DNA of 64,000 nucleotides from Pagrus major (lineage: Eukaryota > Chordata > Actinopteri > Spariformes > Sparidae). The notes under the pieces are model-generated. The model did no database searches, was not told the DNA's origin, and saw only the letters and a list, made by a program, of their open reading frames with translations. Of this stretch, positions 46,744-58,769 are shown piece after piece. The stretch is taken from the NCBI RefSeq assembly GCF_040436345.1, contig NC_133237.1, positions 23,751,749-23,815,748 of the forward strand, read 5' to 3'. Position numbers and translations under genes: made by a program. Each line of letters begins with the position of its first letter. Within the stretch, counting starts at the first letter, position 1.

Positions 46744-49700
46744 TCATAGCTCCTCCCGTGCTGTACTGTCTAAAGGCGACTGGAGCACATCCGAGTTCTG
46801 GGCCTCGGTGCTGATCTCGGCCTGCTCACGAGTTTTTCCTGAGCGCGCTCTGTCCCAGTCTGTACGGACCTTGTCATTATCCCACACTGTGGAGGTCTCA
46901 GTGTCGCTGATATACCCGTTGTCGCCTGTGTAGTGTGTTGGATACACTAGAAGAGGCTCGGCTGAAAATGCCTTCAGGTTCCTGGTTTCAAACTGTTCCA
47001 TATAATCAGACCTGTGGAGGAGAATGTAATGTCAAGAAAAAGATGACACAAAAACATGTACAGTGTTTGTTGTGTGTGTGTATTTGTAATAGGCAGAAAA
47101 CACTTACACAGGATGTTTATTGAACATGATGGGAAGAAACTCATCCACTGGCAAAATCTTCTTGAGTGGTTCTGCTTTCAAAAGCTTCATCGCACCTTCT
47201 AACGATATCATATAACCTAGTGTCCAATACGAATAGTCCGCTTCCACTAAGTTGTGTATATTAGGCACGGCTTTCTCTGGGTGATCAATTTGCATTCTCT
47301 TGCGACCAATATAACTGGAAGAAAGAAACAGACGGGAGTGAAAAGAAATTGAATAGGAGAATACAGGTCAAATTCATGTGGAGGAACCACAAACTCACAT
47401 GAGATCCCAGTCCAGTCCTTCTTCCTCCACCTCCCTCATCAAGTTCTTTAAGCGGCGTTTGAAGAAGATCTCAAAGCGCAGATCATCTTCAATCACCAGG
47501 GAGGTGTCCAGGCCTCTTTCCACAATCTAAGCCAGACACAGATTTACCAATAAGTCACCCATCTCTCTGATTCACAAATGTTCAAATGCTTTGCGTCTGA
47601 GGTTCACCTCTTTCCAGATGTTATAGTGGGAAAGGAAGCATCCTAGCTCTCCCTTTGTCAGTGGTCGACCATGATAGGGGTCACTGTAGCCAGGGAGCAT
47701 GTGGATGCCCAAAGCATGAACTTCACTGATATTCATCGCTCTGAAATAGAGAACATTGGTAATGAGAACATGTGATCAACAAGTGCTAAATAAGTGTAAA
47801 GTACTCATTAAACGAAGCGAACTTACTTTCCATCTACAGCTGCAATGACCTTACATGCAATCTCCTGTTCGTATAATGTCCTCACCATACGGTCTCGGCG
47901 GTCAGTGCGCCTTTTTAGGTTTATCATAAACACCTACACAACAGGAGAGCCAGTGTAATTACTGATTTTTAACAGCAGGGGGAGGCATTCAGCACAGAAA
48001 GTGGATAGAAGGCCATTTTTGCAGATTCCATCTTCACATCACTCCATACTCACCTCATCGAAGCCCATTTTGTCAGGTTGTTTTCTAGGAACAGGTATGT
48101 ATTTGGAGGGCATCACTGGTGGATTTCGCACTACACAGTGAGAGGGAAGATGGATGCAGAAATGGTATAAATGATATACGGAAACCCATGCTGATAGTTA
48201 TCATTAGATAAAGCAGCAGAAAGTAGAATACAGACTTCAAGCCAGAGGAAAAAAAGGAAGTTGAATGAAAAAGCAAACCCCTCTGCATGTCCGAATGCAA
48301 GCTACTCACCATTTGCCTCCAACAAGGAGTGCAAGAAGCTGTCAGCTTCATCTTGTAAAGTATTGTGGGCTCGCAGTGGAACGGGGAGGTAACCATAGGT
48401 CTCCTTATTACACACGAACATTTGGACATCTGTAGCAAGCAGAGGATGCAAACTTTAATATTTGTTGATTGTGGCAGCCGTTGTGGACAAAAGCAGTGTC
48501 AGCACTACCGCCTTCGGTTTCAAGATCTTGATCCGGCTAGTGTCTGCATTTGTTTTGGAAGCAAGTGAAAGACAGAAGCAACTGTGTTTCTAAACACAGT
48601 TGCTGTTTGCAGGAGGCATAGTAATGAGGTAATGTATCTATTTGTGGCTATGTAAGAACTGTAATATGACGATGGTGAAACAAAGTAAAATCTGTTAGCA
48701 CCATTCATGCACCTAGGTTGCCTACAGCTAACAGATTCTGCTGCTCGATAACAGTAATGTTATGTCTTCACTATAATAAGCCAACAGCAACATACTGTAA
48801 AGCTCGGTAGCAAGGCCAACATATGTTAGGTTAAAGCTAGTTCTGCTGACGTACCGCCAGACTATAGAGGAGCTTCTTTTCTCCGGCTGTGAGCCCCTCA
48901 GTTCATCTCCAGCACTCTACCATAAAAAAATGTTTTAGTTTTATGACTTATTATTTTGTAGGGAATCTGACCCGTGACAGGCATTAAGAATAACCTAACA
49001 GAAATAGCCAATCTTCTCGCTGATGGTCTTGTTTGCTTATGTTGTTCATCATATAGAGGCATCAGTGTTGAATCAAAACTGTTTCATAACCAGTTAAAAC
49101 TTACTGTAGTATGTTTAAAAAGAAACAACAAATGTGTAACATCTTTGGATTAAGGCTCTGAATTGTAAAATACCTGCCATCCGGGCAGAGAAGGCAAACA
49201 CAATGATGTCATCAAAAGCCCAGCTGTATTCTGGGTGTGGTGGGTGAAAGGCCAGCTGTCTGGACGCCTCTTTCCTCAGGTCTATCAAGAAGGTGGAGTG
49301 GACCATGGGAACTGCAAAACAGCCCTTACGCACATGCTTCCTCATAGGTATGTAGGCAGGGGTGCGCTTATAGTAACCCTGTGGAAGCAGAGTAGATTAA
49401 CAGTTGAATTTAGATTTTTTTTTAGATAAACCCTTAGAAAACACGTGACATACATAAGCATGCACACCCAATCGTCAGCACAGTACCTGGGAGGTCATTC
49501 CACACCAGAAGTTTGAATAGGCTGCACGGGATTCAAGCATTGGAGCGATGATGGTCTTATTCTCTTTCATGAGCTTCCAGAGCACATCTGGATTGGTGAG
49601 GAGGTTGTCACAGTCCACCAACTACACAAGGAAGAGAAGATAAACTGTAAAATATGTTTGTGAATAGTCTGAGATGCACATGTGGCACATCATGAACTGG

Positions 49701-52700
49701 CGCAGGCATCTTCAAGAAAATATGGTCAAAACAGGTCACGAAGGCTAAATAGGCACTAAAATAGAGAACTAAAAAAAAACACAGACTATTCATTTTAAGT
49801 TTTCAAGGGAGAAGGCTAAGAGTTTCCAAAAATTTGTAGCACAGAATTATTGCAATTCTGGATATACTTTGCTTCAAAATTATACCCCACTGGAGCTCGA
49901 CAATGTGGGCTGGGCCGGGGAATACAAATAGAAATGTGAACGGAGCTGCATGTTAAAATATGGTGGAGTCAAGCTTAGTGTCAGCGTATGGCTCCAGATG
50001 ACCCAGACCAGATAACTTCAACCATAAGAGACACAAAAATATAACTGGGTCAATTTTCGACACCCTTCCCGGTGCTTAAATTACATTGTGGTGGTGCTTT
50101 GGACTCGTCTCTGTACTTCTGCTGCTATTACTGAACAATAAAGACAGCTTGGGTAGGAGCACTGGCTCAGTACTTAAAATGGAAAGTTTCTCAGTGTTAC
50201 TGTGCTTTCTTTTTGTGCCTGTAAAGAATAGTCTTGTAGACCTACCATAAAGTAGTCCGCCCACATCTCACGAGCTGACTCCAGTGCTACTTGCCGAAGT
50301 TTCATAACATGCTCGTAACGGGAGTCCATCCACTGCTTCGGACCATCTTCATCCTGATAATGACTTAAAGAGACAATCAGATACATATCATTGATCTTAT
50401 CAGCTCTGTGAGCCCTTTAGCAACGTAATATTTCATTAGAAACTCTACTAAATAACCAACCTTGGTTCCTCTTTTGGCCTCCACTCCACATAATGGTAAA
50501 GGTTCTGCACCTTGACAAGCCAGTCACGCAGAATGGTTGTGGTGTTGTCCTCGTTATGATCAGTTGCTACCCTGTCAATGTACAACAAAACGATCAGAAT
50601 GAACTGCATTCAACACCAGAGGAGTTGAACATTATCCACAACTGAGAAGCAGTAACAATGGTTGAATGTTGTGCTGCTGCCAGGCTGGATTCAAGCTGAG
50701 ACAAGAGCTGAAAGACGATACCAAGACTCAATTAACAAAAGCCCAGTGTTCACTTTATGTAAGCTCATTGTCTGCCGCTGTGAGAACTGACACAAGTGTT
50801 AATGAGACCAACATCACTGAACATAACACTGGATATCTAGTTGATATAATTTAGGGCAGCATATCGAACTTTGAACGTACTACAAAGAACTTTTAACTGG
50901 TTATGAAACAGTCTCAATGTATTACTAATGCCTCTATATGACCTACATAAGCAAGAAGATTGGCTATTTCTAAATAGTTAGCATAGTTATTCTTAATGCC
51001 CATCAGTTAGATTCTGATTTATCCGGGTTAAACCATGCAGAAAATGAAAACTATTTTTTATGCAGAGTGTTGATGAACTGAGGAAAGAAGCTGATCTGAG
51101 AAGCTGATGTACTTTGCCTCACTTTGTCCACAGGGACTGCCAGAATCAACAACAAAATTAAAGTTCCTTGTGAGAGCGTTTAAGATTGCCAAACAGCATT
51201 TCCCAGGAACCTTCAGAGGAACTTAGTGCCTTTCCACAGAAGAGCCAGGGTCAGAATACGATTCTGGCAAGATTACTTTACTCCCCAAAAAACCTGCTTG
51301 GGGTGGTGCTGTCCAAAGGTGGAGGATCTTTAGAGGTGGGGCTTGCAGCCACAGACCATTTTGTTTTTTGTTCATTGTGCTTCAACACATCGACATCACA
51401 ATCCTCCATGCCTACTGCTGTCGATGTGTCCTACAAATAATAATGCCTGTTTGCCACTTTGTATGGCACCTTCGTTGTTGTATATTCCAACACAAACATT
51501 TCTTTTCGTCAGCGTCCTAATTTGCCTTGAATCTTCTTGGTGGGAACAAAGTCAACATCGAACTAAAGAAACCTTTTAGTTCCTTGAAACTAGGAGTGCA
51601 ACTAACATGATGATGCAAACTGGCTGAAATCATGAGCGAGACAAATGAACATAAGTTAGACAGCTGGCATGTCTTTATCTAATTCTGGAGAAAAAGGAAA
51701 TCCAGCCATGTGTTAACCAGAGAGTCATGACATCTGCTTGAATCTCTGTATTAAGAAAGTGGGGATGAATGCCACGACATCCGAAGCTTTCCTTTCTTAA
51801 GCCATCTAGTGTATTTTAGGTCACAAGTCTCTGCTGCATAAAGCGCAACAGCTGCAGTAAAGTCAGCGGAGGTTGTATTTTGCTAAGCAGGATGAGAGCC
51901 AAGCTGGGTTATCTCGACAGATTTCACACGGACCTGTGAGAACACTGCAGCTCCTTGCTAAACCATTTCTTCACTCACTCCCGCCGTCCACTTTTCCAAA
52001 TTCTCAAACCTCACATTACACTGACTCTTCCGCCTCATGTTCAGCTTATATAAATATTGGTTAAAAAACATAGCTCTGGATCATGTATGACTGGTGCTCT
52101 AAACATACATCCACAAATGGTGTTTAACTTACATTTGCTCTATCGTTGCTCTAGTGGAGCGGAGATGTGGGGCTAATTGCAGACAACAGAGACTTAAATG
52201 ACAGTTTAGCCAATTCAGACTCTGAAGATTTGGCATGCTTACATGCTGCTGCTGCATAAAGCTTCAGTAAAAGGCTCACAGCATGTAGTGTTTACAACAT
52301 CTCACAACTGTTTGAACTTTCCAGATGTAGCTGGATGTGCTTGGAGAACATGTCAAAACAAAACTGTCCTTACCTCAGACAAATATACAAAAAGGTTTAA
52401 TCAGCACCAAACAAAATCTGAGAAATCAAACAGCCTCTCTTGTAAATAGTCTGTAAATAAAGTGTTAAGTTGTTCGTCAGGTTGATAAGCGGAGCGCAAA
52501 CCTTTCTGTACCCTCAAGGCATCCAGGCAAACTGCTCTGAGGGTTTAAGCACAAGGGGTTGTTGGAGCATGTTGAGTTATTATGTGAGAAACACCTCCCT
52601 TTCACTTCCCCTGACTTGTGCCTGAGCACGGCAGACAGATGTTTAAACAGTCTATAACATCTATTTGCTCTTCCCACTCGGTAATTGCCTTGGAAAGTTA

Positions 52701-54248
52701 AGTTTGTCACAAATTACAGATAGGGTGTGCAACGGTGTTTGGTCTGAAAATGGCCAACAGAATCATGTTTACTGAGCCACAATTCACCTAGGTTTGAGTT
52801 TCCATAATTATTTAGCATGTAGAGCAAATATTCAAGACACTAAAATGGTAGAATAGAGGATAAACTGTGGGGTTTGTTTTCTATGGATATGTATTTTTTT
52901 CTGTCAATACAAATGGCCTAGTCTCTGCTTCTCTTGCTTTCATAAGATAACCGTCAATCTCACATTTCTGTATTTTAGAAAAAAGTTCATAACCTGTAGT
53001 TTATGCACACCTGAGGGTTACAAAGGCTCATGTGTACTGAACAGATAAAGATTACATATTCTTCTTCTTTGCTTTGTTTATAGGTGGATTGGTGGATCGA
53101 ACAAACTTTAAAGGTGCAAACAACCACCAACTTCATCTGAGTTTGTAAATGTGGCACTTGTAAGGGCAATGAAAGCAGCTCTGTTTGTCAGCAGGAATTT
53201 CAGATACCGATAAATAGCTGATAATATGAATTTCCCAACATCGGGCCGACAATTTATCAGTCAATAAATATCTGCATCTTTAGTGTTTTCTGGTTGTATG
53301 CTTTAAATCCCCACTTGCCTCCACAGTAATACCAACAGAGGGGGCTCCCTGGGGCTCAAGCTTTACAAGATGGAGATCCATGTGTTTAAAAAAAATGTGT
53401 GTGGTCCCTGAAATGATCTAGTGAGAGACACACAGAGGCCTAACCGGCTGTCAGGAGGTGAAGGCTGGAGGAAGCCTGAAGGTATGTGTCTAAGCTCTGT
53501 GCCTGTGTATTGATGGACAGTGCAGACATCACAATGCTGCTCTTTGTTAGGACTTGTATGTTAAATGGCACAGCACCCCTCGTGGACAGATCAGTCCCGT
53601 CCCCTCCCCTCCACGTATACAGATCAATGCATGGCCGATCGGATGCGCACAGTGACCCAGATGTGCTCCCCTCTGCTCAGCAGCGGCTACAGAAGACACA
53701 TGTGCATTAGTGATGTGCAGTCGACTTCACTTCATAGTTGTTTTCCTGCTTGATTAAATGTGTTGGACGGTTTTTTAACTCGCAGCACATTTTATTACCA
53801 TTAATGTCCATATTAGCCACAGTGTCTCTGCGGATCCACCCCTTTTTGATCGCTTCAGCCAAAAAGCCGAACGACCAGCAATGACACGTTTTCACGAGAT
53901 TAATTTCCTCCAGAAAGACTAAAACTAAAACTTTTTTAAGATCTTAGCTACAAACTGGAACTTTACTTCTTAGCCGCTTACTAGCACATACGAAAATAAA
54001 GACACCTTGGAGTTAACAACTCACCACAGAGCCATACGGTCCTTGGGATAGTTGAGACGCTCAATAGTACCGAGGAAATACGGCAAAGAGTGCTCGGAGT
54101 TCCTGCAGACGAGGGCGAGGAGGACCCGGGGGGCGAGGAGCGGAGACTCGGGGTTCCAGCGCTCCTCCGCGAAATATCCCCGGGCAGGACTGCAGCAGGA
54201 CAGGAGCAGGAGCAGCGGGGCGGCGGGGAGGCTGCCGAGCCCGAACAT
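46744..54248 (-). CDS. colgalt1: Procollagen galactosyltransferase 1 (GT25 family, ER lumen)
   Basis: Coding exons: 54025-54248, 50461-50571, 50246-50363, 49487-49621, 49174-49378, 48310-48429, 48054-48130, 47827-47933, 47608-47740, 47399-47526, 47108-47314, 46744-47011; 1833 nt, 610 aa (human 622). A Leu-rich signal peptide occupies residues 1 to about 24. The first glycosyltransferase half has LVDCDN near 152, where I recall VDADN in human. The second half starts near KMGFDEVFMINL and has VIEDDLRFE near 421. The C-terminus [13 protein letters not shown] ends in REEL, a KDEL-like ER-retrieval signal (human RDEL). Family role: adds galactose from UDP-galactose to hydroxylysine of collagens and collagen-domain proteins. 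Intron 1 is 3.4 kb and repeat-bearing. Two inverted copies of a repeat flank exons 2-5. Confidence 0.96.
48871..49110 (-). repeat. Inverted-repeat arm A in colgalt1 intron 5
   Basis: Its reverse complement matches 50877-51095 over most of its length. Shared pieces are TTTTAACTGGTTATGAAACA, ATGCCTCTATATGA, AGAAGATTGGCTATTTCT, TTATTCTTAATGCC and GATGAACTGAGG. It lies 63 bp past the exon 5 donor. It is probably a short non-coding transposon copy. Confidence 0.85.
50877..51095 (+). repeat. Inverted-repeat arm B in colgalt1 intron 1
   Basis: Opposite-orientation copy of 48871-49110, about 300 bp upstream of the exon 2 acceptor in the direction of transcription. Together the two arms bracket exons 2 to 5. 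Confidence 0.85.
51190..51590. mobile_element. Probable degenerate non-autonomous DNA element
   Basis: The edges read CCCAGGAACCTTC on the left and CCTTTTAGTTCCTTGAAAC on the right, partly complementary, and resemble a common fish element rich in GGAAC/GTTCC motifs. The interior is non-coding. The match is from memory and edges are approximate. Confidence 0.35.
52900..53285 (+). repeat. Dispersed repeat family B, copy 2 (MITE-like)
   Basis: Lies in colgalt1 intron 1, same orientation as 34015-34556, with a central portion missing relative to that copy. The right edge contains GGGCCGACAATTTATCAG, a sequence type I associate with common fish MITE ends. Confidence 0.7.
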
Positions 54249-55198
54249 CGCGACAGTAAACTCACTAATATTTAAAGCATTAATCTAAAGTACGTGCTAT
54301 TTGAAGAGGTGTCTCTTTACTTTGCGCAGTCATCACACAGAGGAGCAAGAAAAAAAAAATACAAATCTGTGCAGCAGCTCCTGATGTGACAACACCGCGA
54401 AGTTGAGCTTTAAAGGGGTGGGATGAATAATTTTAAAGGGGATGGGCTTGTGACCGTGAATGCACAGTCAAAAAAAAAAAAAAAAGAAAAAAGAAAAAGA
54501 AAGAAAACCGGTGGGCAAATGTTTTATTAGGATTTTATTCGTTTCATTTCATTTATAATAGCAAATAAGTAACAAAGGAATGCTGTGGGACTGGATTTGC
54601 TATTTTACAAAGGGCAGTGAAGGCAACTCAGAAACATTTTACAGTATATTGATGATGATGTCAGATTAATGGACCCAATACATGAAAAACTGCTAGTGTT
54701 TTTACTGATTAGATTTTATATTATTTATCTACACTTGCTGGGTTTATCTTTCTTCTTTGGCTATTTTCTTGCCTGTATCTGTGATCTTCCCAATAATCTG
54801 TTTATCTTTCTTCTTTAAGCCTACTAAACAGTTGTTGCTTGCCATGTCACAACTATTTAATTGCTCGGATTTATCCTGTGTTACACTGTGGCTTTGACTC
54901 ATTATGAATCTAATTTACATCCAAGAAAATCTTTTATTCAGTGCACTCTTGAATAAAGCTTGACTTCTGACACAGTTACAAACCTGCAATAAGTGCTAAA
55001 TGTAATGCTTAAAATTACAAAGTCTTCATCAGTGTTTTTTTTGTCCTTTATCCTTATATCCTATCTCATTATCTCACCTACATAAACCAACAGCACTCTC
55101 ATGTGAAGGTAGGAATGTACTGCACTATTTTCCAATCTCTTCATTCACGCTGTAACATCAGTGGTGACTTCCGGTCTTCGTTCAGCAGAATGGAAGAT
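54249..55198 (-). promoter_or_regulatory. colgalt1 promoter region and pgls 3' UTR
   Basis: colgalt1 and pgls lie in tandem. The left part next to the colgalt1 ATG is GC-richer and should hold its promoter and 5' UTR. An A-rich low-complexity run lies at 54469-54508. TTTATT at 54933-54938 on the plus strand is an AATAAA on the minus strand, about 260 nt after the pgls stop codon, and is the likely pgls poly(A) signal. Confidence 0.5.
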
Positions 55199-57827
55199 CT
55201 AGAGTTTGGCCCCGGAGCCCGGCCTCTCGACCTGGATGGTTAAGGAGGCGGCTGCAGGCTCATCAACAAGCCAGAACAGCTCGCCGTTGGTCGGGACAAC
55301 ACGTGCCGCCGGGAGAGCTGGACCCTCTCTACCCTCCAGCACTTCCTGCAAGATAAGGCTCACTGTGTTACAACGCAACAGCAATGATAAAAATAACTCA
55401 GAATGAAATATATCTCTGCTGAACCTGCAGGTTGTAAAAGCACAAATCCAGAAATTGTTTTTAATCAGTTGTGATCGAATAGATATATTCATCTGTTTTC
55501 TTCACTTTCCCAAGTCCCATCATGGTTTCTACTACTGAATCCTGCAATTACCCCACAGAGCATGGTTAATTACATTTTCTGCATTGTTCTATCTCATCTT
55601 CGTCTCATATTTAATGGGTTTTGTGTCTGAACCTGGCCGAGGCTGATTTATTGTGTGGAAATAGCTGGGTTTTATGATTCAGAATTTGAAATGTGCATCT
55701 TCAATAAAAGCCTCTAAATGTTACCTTCAAAACGGGTGCTTTGCTTCCTCCTGTTGACACAAAAGCCACACAGCGCGCAGAGTTCACCACTGGGAAAGTC
55801 ATAGTTACACGCTGTGGCGGTGGTTTGGGAGAGTCGCTGATGGGGGCCACAATCTTTTTGGTTTCCTGAATTTGGAGCACACGCAAACGCAGTCATATAT
55901 CACACGTAATGCTTACAGTCGCTAAGAAGTGGCAATGGGACAACCACAACCCAACTGTATACACCAACTGTCAAATACATGATGCAACAGGAGCCAGACT
56001 GCCTCACAGGAGTGTAGCATGTAGGGATGTCAGAGGAGACCACAGAGACCAAGTTGTGCTTAAATAAAAGCTATCAATGATCCATACATAGTGAAGGGAG
56101 TGTCTTCAAAAGTACAGACAAAATACACGTTGTTATTTTAGACTAGCACATCAGGAAAAACATCAAAGAGTAAATCCCAACATGCCTCCAGACCTCAATT
56201 AGTAGCTCTGCCAGAATTAAACTAAATAATGTGTTTCATATGACAACTGCAGGAAAATATACATACGACTGAGAAAAAATACATACGACTGGGAAAAAAT
56301 ACATACGACTGGGAAAAAATACATACGACTGAGAAAAAATACATATGTCTGTAACCGAGGGGTCATATTTAAAGCAACATCTGCTGAATACCAGCAACCT
56401 TATAATTCAATAAGCTGTGGCTAATGTATAGGCATTCTTTAAACAGAGAAACAGTGTCAAACATAGTTCAACATCAAGAAGTGAAGTGGTGGTTTTAGGA
56501 CCACAATGTTACAAAATGTAAGAAACATGTGTGTTTTATTAAAATATGAAACATTCCTTTCACACACTGCTAGAATCCCTAATTGGTTTAATCAGCTGAA
56601 TCATATTAAGTCTGAGATGTGCCTGGTGGGGAATGAGAGCAGGGGTATCGTTCTGCATTCATCCTTTTTCATAAGAACTCAGCACACATACAGTCAAAAA
56701 ATAAATTATATTCACGTTCCTGCTAATATGTTTGGAGTACAGCCAGTACTTGCCAACTTTAAGACCTCAAAAGTGGGGAGGGTTAGGGAATTCTTATGTT
56801 TGCAATTTTAATAAGAATAATTATTCTTATTAAAAGTGAACTTTCATCAGTTTTCACTCATTCATTAATATTTTGCCCCTGTCCCTTAGAGTCTGTGCAC
56901 GCCACTTCTCTATATTTGTTGGCCTCTCAATGGTGAATAATGTTCATCTGTTTTCTCTCACTCATTGAGGAGGTTAACTCACAGCAGTGCACTAGACTAC
57001 ATGCTGTGTAGTGCCAGAAGGAAGCTGTCATGACTAAAAAGGGGAAAGGTTGGAAAATGTTCTTAAATCGGGAGAAATGCAGGAGAATTGTGACTCCATG
57101 AATAAACCAGTCTCGCGGGAAAATCGGGAGGGTTGGCAAGTATGGTACAGGCCTCACCTCCAGAAGAGGGTGCTCTGGGAAGAGGGAACAGGTGTGTCCA
57201 TCAGGCCCCATACCCAGCAGTAACAGGTCAAACACAGGGAAATCATCATCAGGGAAGACCTGCTAGTTTAAAACAATCCTGTAAATGTTATGCAAAATGT
57301 TGCAATCTAAAACAACAAGTCTATGTGAATGTAAGCAGAACTGATCACAGGACATTAACAGAAATTACACCTCCTTTAGTTTGCGTGCATAGTCCTCAGC
57401 ACACTCGTTCACTGGCAGAGAGGAGTTGATGGTTAAGATCCCACTGTCCGGGATGTTGACCTTGGAAAACAAATGACTCTGGAGAAGAAACAAAGTGTTA
57501 CATGAGACCCCACTGTAGTAGAAAAAACATGAATTAATGTAGCCATGACACAAGAAAACAAACCTTGTAGAGCCCATAGGTGCTCTCAGGATCGTCAAAG
57601 GGAACCAGTCGCTCATCACAGAAACCAACCACCCACTTGCTGCAGTCCAGGTCTGGCAGGGCGAGCAGCTCTTTGCCGAGCATGGACACAAGACTTCCTC
57701 CGGAGAGGCCCAGGGTGAACCTGCCATGAGAGGTGATGGCCTTCTCTGCCCGAGATGTCACCAGCCGGGCCAGCACCGGTCCAAGCTCTGCTGAGGAGGG
57801 GAAGACAACCACTCTTCTGGCAGCCAT
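55199..57827 (-). CDS. pgls: 6-phosphogluconolactonase
   Basis: Coding exons: 57564-57827, 57371-57478, 57158-57259, 55725-55865, 55199-55345; all junctions are phase 0; 762 nt, 253 aa (human 258). The motifs are those of the NagB/RpiA-fold lactonases: LGLSGGS near residue 39, FCDERLVP near 69, and [15 protein letters not shown] near 138, including the His-containing loop implicated in catalysis. It hydrolyses 6-phosphogluconolactone to 6-phosphogluconate, step two of the oxidative pentose phosphate pathway, in the cytosol. The ATG at 57827 aligns with the human start. Intron 3 carries a hAT-like element whose right end lies 12 bp from the exon 3 donor, plus a 20-bp minisatellite. A zinc-finger gene is divergent from it upstream. 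Confidence 0.97.
56261..56350. repeat. 20-bp minisatellite in pgls intron 3
   Basis: Four full tandem copies plus a half copy of the unit acatacgactgggaaaaaat. Units differ only at the GGG/GAG position until the last partial unit. Period is exactly 20 bp. Confidence 0.93.
56744..57144. mobile_element. hAT-like non-autonomous element in pgls intron 3
   Basis: The left end CAGTACTTGCCAAC and the right end GTTGGCAAGTATG are near-perfect inverted repeats. Flanks read GTACAGCC on the left and GTACAGGC on the right, an imperfect 8-bp direct repeat as expected of hAT insertions. The right arm has ATCGGGAGGGTTGGCAAG, which I recognise from fish elements with TTGCCAACCCTCCCG ends. No coding capacity. 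Confidence 0.75.
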
Positions 57828-58769
57828 GAGAGATGCGTGTGATTACAGGAGTTACTAGGTAGAAGAGAAAGGAAGAAAAACTGGTTTTGAGCAATATGTA
57901 AGGAAGTCCATTACAACATAACCTGTACGTCATCCCGATATGTCTTTAAATATTCTCCACATGAAGTGATTGTTTTATTAAAGCCCTACGTTTTATAAGA
58001 TATACTACTAAATATATACCACCGTTAACTATATAGTGCACTGTAATAAGGCTGAGGCAGTGCAAACACAGGACAGGAGACAAAAGCTACAGACTCCAGC
58101 TATTTCTGCATGATAACGCATTAGAAACTACCAGGAAGACACCAGAGAAGCGATGCTTATTTACTGACACCTCAAACAACCATAACGTTTTAGCTTTAAT
58201 CGTGCAGTTTTCCAAAAAACGAAGTTTCTTTACCAGGAGGGGAGAATCTCAGGTGCAGACTGTCATGAGGAGGATTTTCAGTCGGCAAATCTAATTCCAC
58301 GCACTACTTCCTGAAACGAGTTCCCACCAGCCAATCACATTCTGTGCGTAGACCGCACTGCATTCTGGTCAGTGGAGTTCCTCGCTAAATAGCTACGACG
58401 ACACAAAAAGTCAGCGTACGGATCAAGAAGTGAAAAACCAGGCACTTAACGAAACATATCAGGAGATTTGGGAGATTTTCACACAACACCGATGGATAAT
58501 GGAGCACGTGAAGGCTGATGTGTCAATATCGCAGCTCATTTTGTAGTTTAAAGTGAGTGCGATGCTCCCTCCCACCCGCTAGGTGGCTACACTGCACCCA
58601 ATTCACGTGCATGAGTTTTGAAGAGACACTCATGCGTGTACCTTGTGGGCATGTTCAGCTCTTGTTGTGTAATACGTTGTAACTTCATTTTACAGTGAAC
58701 GTAAGGACCCCGTGAGTGCAACAACTCGTCCCCGCGTGCACCTCGCCTGCGACCAGGGACCTTCGCACC
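57828..58769. promoter_or_regulatory. Head-to-head promoter region of pgls and the zinc-finger gene
   Basis: The 942 bp lie between two divergent start codons. The part at 58240-58600 is the GC-richer core, and a CTCF-like motif lies at 58576-58589. Both 5' UTRs must fall here. There is a possible AG acceptor near 58694 on the plus strand, so the zinc-finger transcript could have an upstream non-coding exon. Shared regulation is inferred from geometry only. Confidence 0.5.
58576..58589 (+). promoter_or_regulatory. Candidate CTCF site in the pgls/zinc-finger promoter
   Basis: CCGCTAGGTGGCTA resembles the CTCF core CCGCNNGGNGGCAG with one mismatch, 194 bp before the zinc-finger start codon. 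Confidence 0.35.

Larger units (their letters stand above)
50572..54024 (-). other. colgalt1 intron 1, repeat-bearing
   Basis: A 3.4 kb intron without coding signal. It holds one arm of an inverted repeat (50877-51095), a probable degenerate DNA element (51190-51590), and a copy of a dispersed repeat shared with a gmip intron (52900-53285). The rest is ordinary single-copy sequence as far as can be judged within this window. Confidence 0.6.
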
